64,000 nt of DNA from Spodoptera frugiperda (Eukaryota > Arthropoda > Insecta > Lepidoptera > Noctuidae): the NCBI RefSeq assembly GCF_023101765.2, contig NC_064231.1, forward strand, positions 2,356,001 to 2,420,000, written 5' to 3'. A program made the position numbers and the translations under genes. Within the stretch, counting starts at the first letter, position 1. The number at the start of each line of letters is the position of its first letter. Of this stretch, positions 58,994 through 64,000 are shown in pieces. Below the pieces are notes generated by a model. That model saw only the letters and a list, made by a program, of their open reading frames with translations, had not been told where the DNA came from and did no database searches.

Positions 58994-60927
58994 TTCTTCC
59001 TGAATATTTGAACCAACAAAGTAGCGAAAACATAAAGAAAGTTAGTATACGACTTGCTTTACTATGCTCAATTTGTACTAGTTTAAAGCTTACTAGTAAA
59101 ATTTTACTCGTATACCTGTGTATTTCGAGGTTTCGTGGCTTGCAACTTCCTACTTTGTTGTATCGGGGAATTTTCCTTCATCTATTTTATTTTAGGAAAG
59201 TTCGTTAAGGTGTTTGAAAATTTTGGTTTCAGTTGGGAAAAGTTTGGGATGGAAATATGTGGATGTAAGGTTTCATTTTACATATGACAGAGCGATCAGA
59301 AATCTGAGATGTAGAGGTAACTGGCATGTCCATAAACCCTAATCTTACTAAATATCTATTTGAAATCAGCACTCTTAAAAGATAAAGAGTATTCTTAAAA
59401 CTCGCAAACACTCATTTTGGAAGCACTATGAATACTTGATCGTTCTATAATGGTGGCATTTGATAGCCTCTTAACATTTCCCACAAGAAGGGTTGAATTC
59501 GGAGAGACTGCGATCATTATGGACATTTTAAGCAGCCATAGAATATGCATTGAGTTTTACTGAGTTAAGGGAAGTGGTTGGTCGGTTTAATATCAAGTTC
59601 AAAATTAAAAGTTATTGTTTAAAAATCTTTTTAAAAGGTTATTTTACAAAAACAAAATGTTTGTAGGGTTTAGAAGTTCTAGCTTCCTAATTATTATGAC
59701 GTCTTGGCTATAATCTTGAAAGGGAAGGCTTTTGTTAAAGTTCGCATCTAAATTGTCAATCTAGTCATTGTTTTTAGTTGAAGTCTCCTAAATTTAGTTG
59801 CAAAAAAGTGTATCTCTCATAACGTCGTTATTATAACAAAACTGGTATACGCGTACCCACAGCCTCATCCCTGTTTCATCCCTGAGGGAATAGAAGCATG
59901 ATATAATTTATGAAAAGACCCTTTTACTGACGTGTGGAAATTAACAAAATACTCATCAAAATCCTAAACAACACGTCCTGGACCTCAATTTTAAAGCCGT
60001 TCGTAAAATTCAAACAGGCAGCGTCGCGTTCGTGTAATCAGAAACACTCAAGATTTAATAACGTTGACATGTAAACAATTCTCAGGCATTGTGTTTACAC
60101 GTCGACGCGACGGTATTTCATAAAATGAAACAATCCCCCTGTTTGTAAATTGATGGCGAGATTTTTCCTCCGTGTTATCCACGTGTTATCTTAGATGTAT
60201 GTGTAATTTTGGTGTGAGTTGAAGGATTATGTGATGTGAATGATGTCTTAGGATGTTAATACGAGAGTGTGTTTATGAAACAGATTTCTTTAAGTACGGT
60301 AATTTTTTAATAAATTTTGTCACCGTCTATATCGTTCAATTGTATTTTTACCTTTGAAGTTACCTTTTGATCCAATCTCAAGATGCAACTGACTCTAAAG
60401 CATTTATCATTCGAAATTCTAATGATGCAGAGCAGGTAATGATAACCATGTATCGCCATTATTTAAAATTCAATTATTAAAAATGCTTTACTTAAAATTC
60501 AATTTAATTCAAGGAAAGGAAAACCTCATAAGCTCTCAAAATGTAAGGCGATTTTTGGGCTTACGAAACAAATTACACGGAGAAACACAGCGGTTCTAAG
60601 ACAGAACACAATGTCACCTGATCTTTCCACCAAAATGGTACAGGGTTTTAAAGGAAATGGCTTTAAGACTTATTTTGGCTTGGTTATGCATATTGCTATT
60701 GGGGATTTTGCCGTTATTAGATCCTACGCTCTTGTGATTTTTGATGACAACCTGTATACTTGGAAAAGAACCTGGATTAGATAGGTATATGGAACGGAAT
60801 AAAAACTAGTTAACTAGATTTTTCTAGGATGTCCAAAAGTATTGAAGTTTCATTTGATTATACTTCTGCACACCTGCCTTTTAAAAACCAGTTATTCATT
60901 GTAATGTTTATAACAGGTTGTCTTTTT

Positions 60928-60985
60928 AACCGACTTCAAAAAAGAAGGTTCTCAGTTTGACCTGTATGTTTGTGCATGATTATCT
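60928..60985. mobile_element. Short fragment of a common insect repeat
   Basis: TTTTAACCGACTTCAAAAAA followed by GAAGGTTCTCAGTTTGACCTG is a block seen in many insect repeats. Only about 60 bp is recognisable. Confidence 0.4.
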
Positions 60986-63209
60986 CTTGGCTGAACTTAG
61001 GAGAAGGTTTTAGGAATATTACCTGAATTAAAAAATGGAGGCGGCAAAGAAGATTGAAGACGGTTCCCTAATTTTTCAAAAAAAAGTTTTATAAAATTTT
61101 CCTATAGGTATATAAAGGTACATAAAAAACCTTATAGGTATGTTTAGACGTGTACATAAATATTTAAATTTTATCGCCTCGAAGGGATTGATGGGGCGTC
61201 CAACATCTATAAACCATGAAGATCCAGGTTTTCTCGAAACCTATAAACTTTTATGGAGCGTGATTATTTAACGGACGTCTCTTTTCCTTCAAACGTCATA
61301 AATATCACATGTTTTAAAGATTGGGAAGTGCTCGTTCGTTTAAATTGAAAGTGAGGCTATTTTTGTTCTGGAAAATGTGTTTCAACGAATACAGAAAACA
61401 AATTCTGAAAGAATTTTCTAATCACAATAATACTTTAGTATTACCAAATTGAAGCCTTTTAATAACAAAATAACTAACACTATCTTCACCCTACATAATA
61501 TGTTCAGAATTCAGATGTGTAAATATATCTTACCTGGGCTAACATAAGACGTTAGAGCAACAACAAATTCAAGGATTTAGTGCTTACTTAGTGAACACTT
61601 AATGCATTATACCTGATTCAATTTGCATAGCTAAAGTCTAAACAGGTAATCTTGAGGAGTTTGTAGTTAATTTTTGTGAGTGTCGGAATGTATCGTATAT
61701 TAAAAGGTCTGAATGAACTTCGTATAGTGTCAGGTTTTTGCTTTTTCCAATATTATGTAATTTGTGAATTAAAAAATCATGAAAAATCTGTCAAGCCATT
61801 CCCTTGTGAAAAAAATGTTATTGGTTTACGTTTTATATCAAAAAAGTGCCAATAACATACCAGCTATGAATTCAGATTTGATTGGAATCAAACCTTTTTG
61901 TTTTATTAGTCGACGTTTCAATGCAATCTGTGTATCACATGCGGCGATAACATGCCCAGTTCTGTTGAATTGAATCCATATCAAATTGGTGTTAAGCCTC
62001 TTTTGCGCGTCACAAAAAACGAGGAAAAAAACACGAAAACCTAGTCCATTTTATAAATCCCACTAATTGAATTAAATGTATGTATGAATGTAGATGACAG
62101 AAAATTGTTTTAGAGAATTAGTTTTTATAATTTTTTTTGCAGTGAAACATAATCTTTCTAGTTAAAACAATTTTGAAAACTGGTCCTTCTGTTCGCATTT
62201 TCTATTTATTTGATCATTATGTATTAATCGAGAACAAACATAGATCTGTTTGGTCTGGTTAAATTCAAACGTATTTATAAAATATTAAATGTCTTCAAAA
62301 TTGACATATTGGTCCTTAGTTCCGCACTCTAACTTTCTGTTAAACAATTCATTTTACATTGTTTTTTTTTATTATACAGTAACTGGTACTTACTTCCATC
62401 CTATTTCTTATTTTAAAATCCAGTAATTAACTTTTAAACTTACGTTACAATACTCTTCCTATACAAACAGGAATCTCAAGCTTTTAATTTGTAATGTATT
62501 TGCCTTAGAAAGCTCGTAAACGTCGGATGCAATTATTTACTTGTTTTTTATTACATTTAATTAGTATCGTCCGACTCTGGAAAGCAAACACATTTATTTA
62601 TTACACTGTACGTCTACTATTTTTAAGTATTTGTTTAGTGTACGATCGAGATTTTATAGCAATCTCGCTAAATACTCAATATTTTTTTTATACTTAATAA
62701 AATTATATTAAAGGACAAATTGTATAAAAAAGTTTGGCTCACACTAAGTCCGAAATTGCAACTTGATACTACCAAAGGCACGTTCTTCTAGAATTATTTA
62801 ACTGAAAAAGTCAAGATATGACTGGACAAGACTAGCTCGTGTTTCTAGCTCAAATATTAAGAAAAGCCGAATTAGATGAGACAAGAGCTTAACGGTTCTC
62901 CCAAAATTGTACATGACACGCGAAAATGTTAGTCTCTATTTCTGTAAATAGAATATCTGAGGATGATACCAAGCTGGACATATTTCGTTGCTACTTTTAG
63001 TTGTTTGAAATAGAGTGCATTCATAAAGTACCTAAGGTTGTTTGATCGTAAAATGCTAAGTAAATTATATTAACATTTTGACTGTTAGTTATTAACTAGT
63101 CGAGTTCCTCATCAAACAGTTGCGTGTGTAAGCTGGAAAACTTTTAAGTTTTAATATTATTCTATAACTGTAAAGTCCATTTTGTCATTGGCATTTTCTT
63201 TGTTACCAG

Positions 63210-63371
63210 GAGCGCCTAAGCCAAGAGGAGGTTACGCGGTTAAGCGACGTGCGGAACTTAGTGAACCAGCTGTATGAAGCGCTGAACGTTCGAGAACACC
63301 AGATACGTAAGGAGCGGGAGTTGAAGGCACAGCTGGAGAAACTGTCCACTGAGCTGCAGCCCTTGGAGGAG
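63210..63371 (+). CDS. MCU: MCU exon: end of matrix domain and first coiled coil
   Basis: 54 codons, phase 0 at both ends (acceptor TTACCAG, donor GAG^GTAAGG). It reads ERLSQEEVTRLSDVRNLVNQ, then LYEALNVREHQIRKERELKA and QLEKLSTELQPLEE. This matches the MCU region from the matrix-domain exit (DVKTLVQQLY in vertebrates) into coiled coil 1 (HQLNKERELIERLEDL...LEK), the helix that links the matrix domain to the pore. Heptad-like Leu spacing is visible. After a 560-bp intron the next exon continues the helix. Confidence 0.95.
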
Positions 63372-63481
63372 GTAAGGTCTTTGGTTAGTCAGAGCTTCAT
63401 GAATGGTTCTCTTGAATCTATGAGCTTCCTCCTTCTTTGATTTATTTCCTTTTAAAATGCTTTATCAAACTTCGTCGTATG

Positions 63482-63568
63482 GGCAGACGTGCTCCATCGT
63501 AGGCCGCATCATCACTTACCATCAGGCGAGATAGCGGCCAAACGTCGGCCCATTTAACATTAAAAAAA
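63482..63568 (+). mobile_element. 5'-truncated copy of the 18.8-22.3 kb retrotransposon tail
   Basis: GGGCAGACGTGCTCCATCGT and CATCATCACTTACCATCAGG, AGCGGCCAAACGTCGGCCCA, then an A-run, correspond to the last 75 or so bases before the A-run of the element ending at 22310. It lies in the MCU intron between 63371 and 63932. It retains nine bases after GTGCTCCA that the longer copy lacks. Confidence 0.8.
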
Positions 63569-63931
63569 TGTTTTTTAATGTTCCATTTAAGAAATGATTC
63601 GATCAGTTATAAACAATTTACCTCACAAGTCACTTTAACAATAGGTTTTCACGAAAGTTTCCCATTCCTAAAATAGACCATATTCAAAATATTATATTTA
63701 TTTTAATTTATAAATATTTTGTTAATGTGTGAATCTAGTTATGTTCACCTTTCCCACTAAGTCTTTTCAATTCTCTTTTATTTTCCCTTTTTTAAATCCA
63801 ATCTAAAACTTATCATTTCATTTTCAAAGTTTTAAATATAATCATTTAAACTTCTTTTTTAGTATTTTCTTACCAAAAACATTACCCACCAATTTTACCA
63901 GACTCATCACAATTTCCTCCATAATTTCCAG

Positions 63932-64000
63932 AAACGTATGAGCCTCGAGGTGGAAACTACACGTCGTACATCAGCCCTCACGTGGGTGGGTCTTGGATTA
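63932..64000 (+). CDS. MCU: MCU exon (cut by window end): coiled coil to transmembrane helix 1
   Basis: The acceptor ATAATTTCCAG is followed by 23 codons in phase 0: KRMSLEVETTRRTSALTW then VGLGL. This continues coiled coil 1 and enters the first transmembrane helix (RRT..L.W.GL, matching vertebrate KRTTLVLWGGL). The pore-forming DIME motif and second helix must lie beyond the window. Confidence 0.93.

Overview
The window is animal nuclear DNA, almost certainly from a moth or butterfly (Lepidoptera). It is AT-rich and intron-rich, and packed with repeats of lepidopteran type: A^TC...CTAG^T Helitron-like elements, tRNA-headed SINEs, a SINE whose A-rich tail follows a C-rich run, and small inverted-repeat elements. 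Species cannot be fixed from the sequence alone; the SINE family at 25.4, 39.7 and 41.4 kb resembles repeats common in noctuid moths.

One host gene is recognised with high confidence: the mitochondrial calcium uniporter pore subunit MCU, plus strand. Four coding exons (47838-47959, 49305-49460, 63210-63371, 63932 to past the window end) join in phase 0 and give the N-terminal matrix domain, the first coiled coil and the start of transmembrane helix 1. Introns are 1345, 13749 and 560 bp. The upstream exon with the targeting peptide was not identified. The first visible exon has a truncated near-identical copy 306 bp upstream, complete with splice acceptor.

The only other long intact reading frame is a 772-codon minus-strand gene at 2520-4838. 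It encodes a basic, coiled-coil, Cys-containing protein with a DDE-transposase-like core (D401, D489, E524, the last pair 34 residues apart). Copies of a GTCCACGGAA-type motif crowd the DNA upstream of it and recur beyond its 3' end. It is either an intact DNA transposon of a family I cannot name or a gene derived from one.

The rest is a mobile-element graveyard. From left to right: a Helitron (0.7 kb); palindromic elements (7.7, 8.7, 9.7 kb); a pogo-like DNA transposon (18.0-22.5 kb) interrupted by a Jockey/CR1-type non-LTR retrotransposon with one stop and one frameshift; a Helitron (22.7 kb); SINEs (25.4, 27.4, 37.6, 39.7, 41.4 kb); a GC-rich island (33.1-33.4 kb); a 5'-truncated R2/R4-type retrotransposon with a perfect 12-bp target duplication (38.1-38.8 kb); a 0.97-kb LTR retrotransposon with two LTRs, primer site and four stem-loops sharing one loop (45.3-46.3 kb); nested inverted-repeat elements (50.4-51.1 kb); a long hairpin (53.5 kb); and a PIF/Harbinger derivative (56.6-57.3 kb). 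Several of these lie inside MCU introns. Stretches between them show no coding pattern I can defend.
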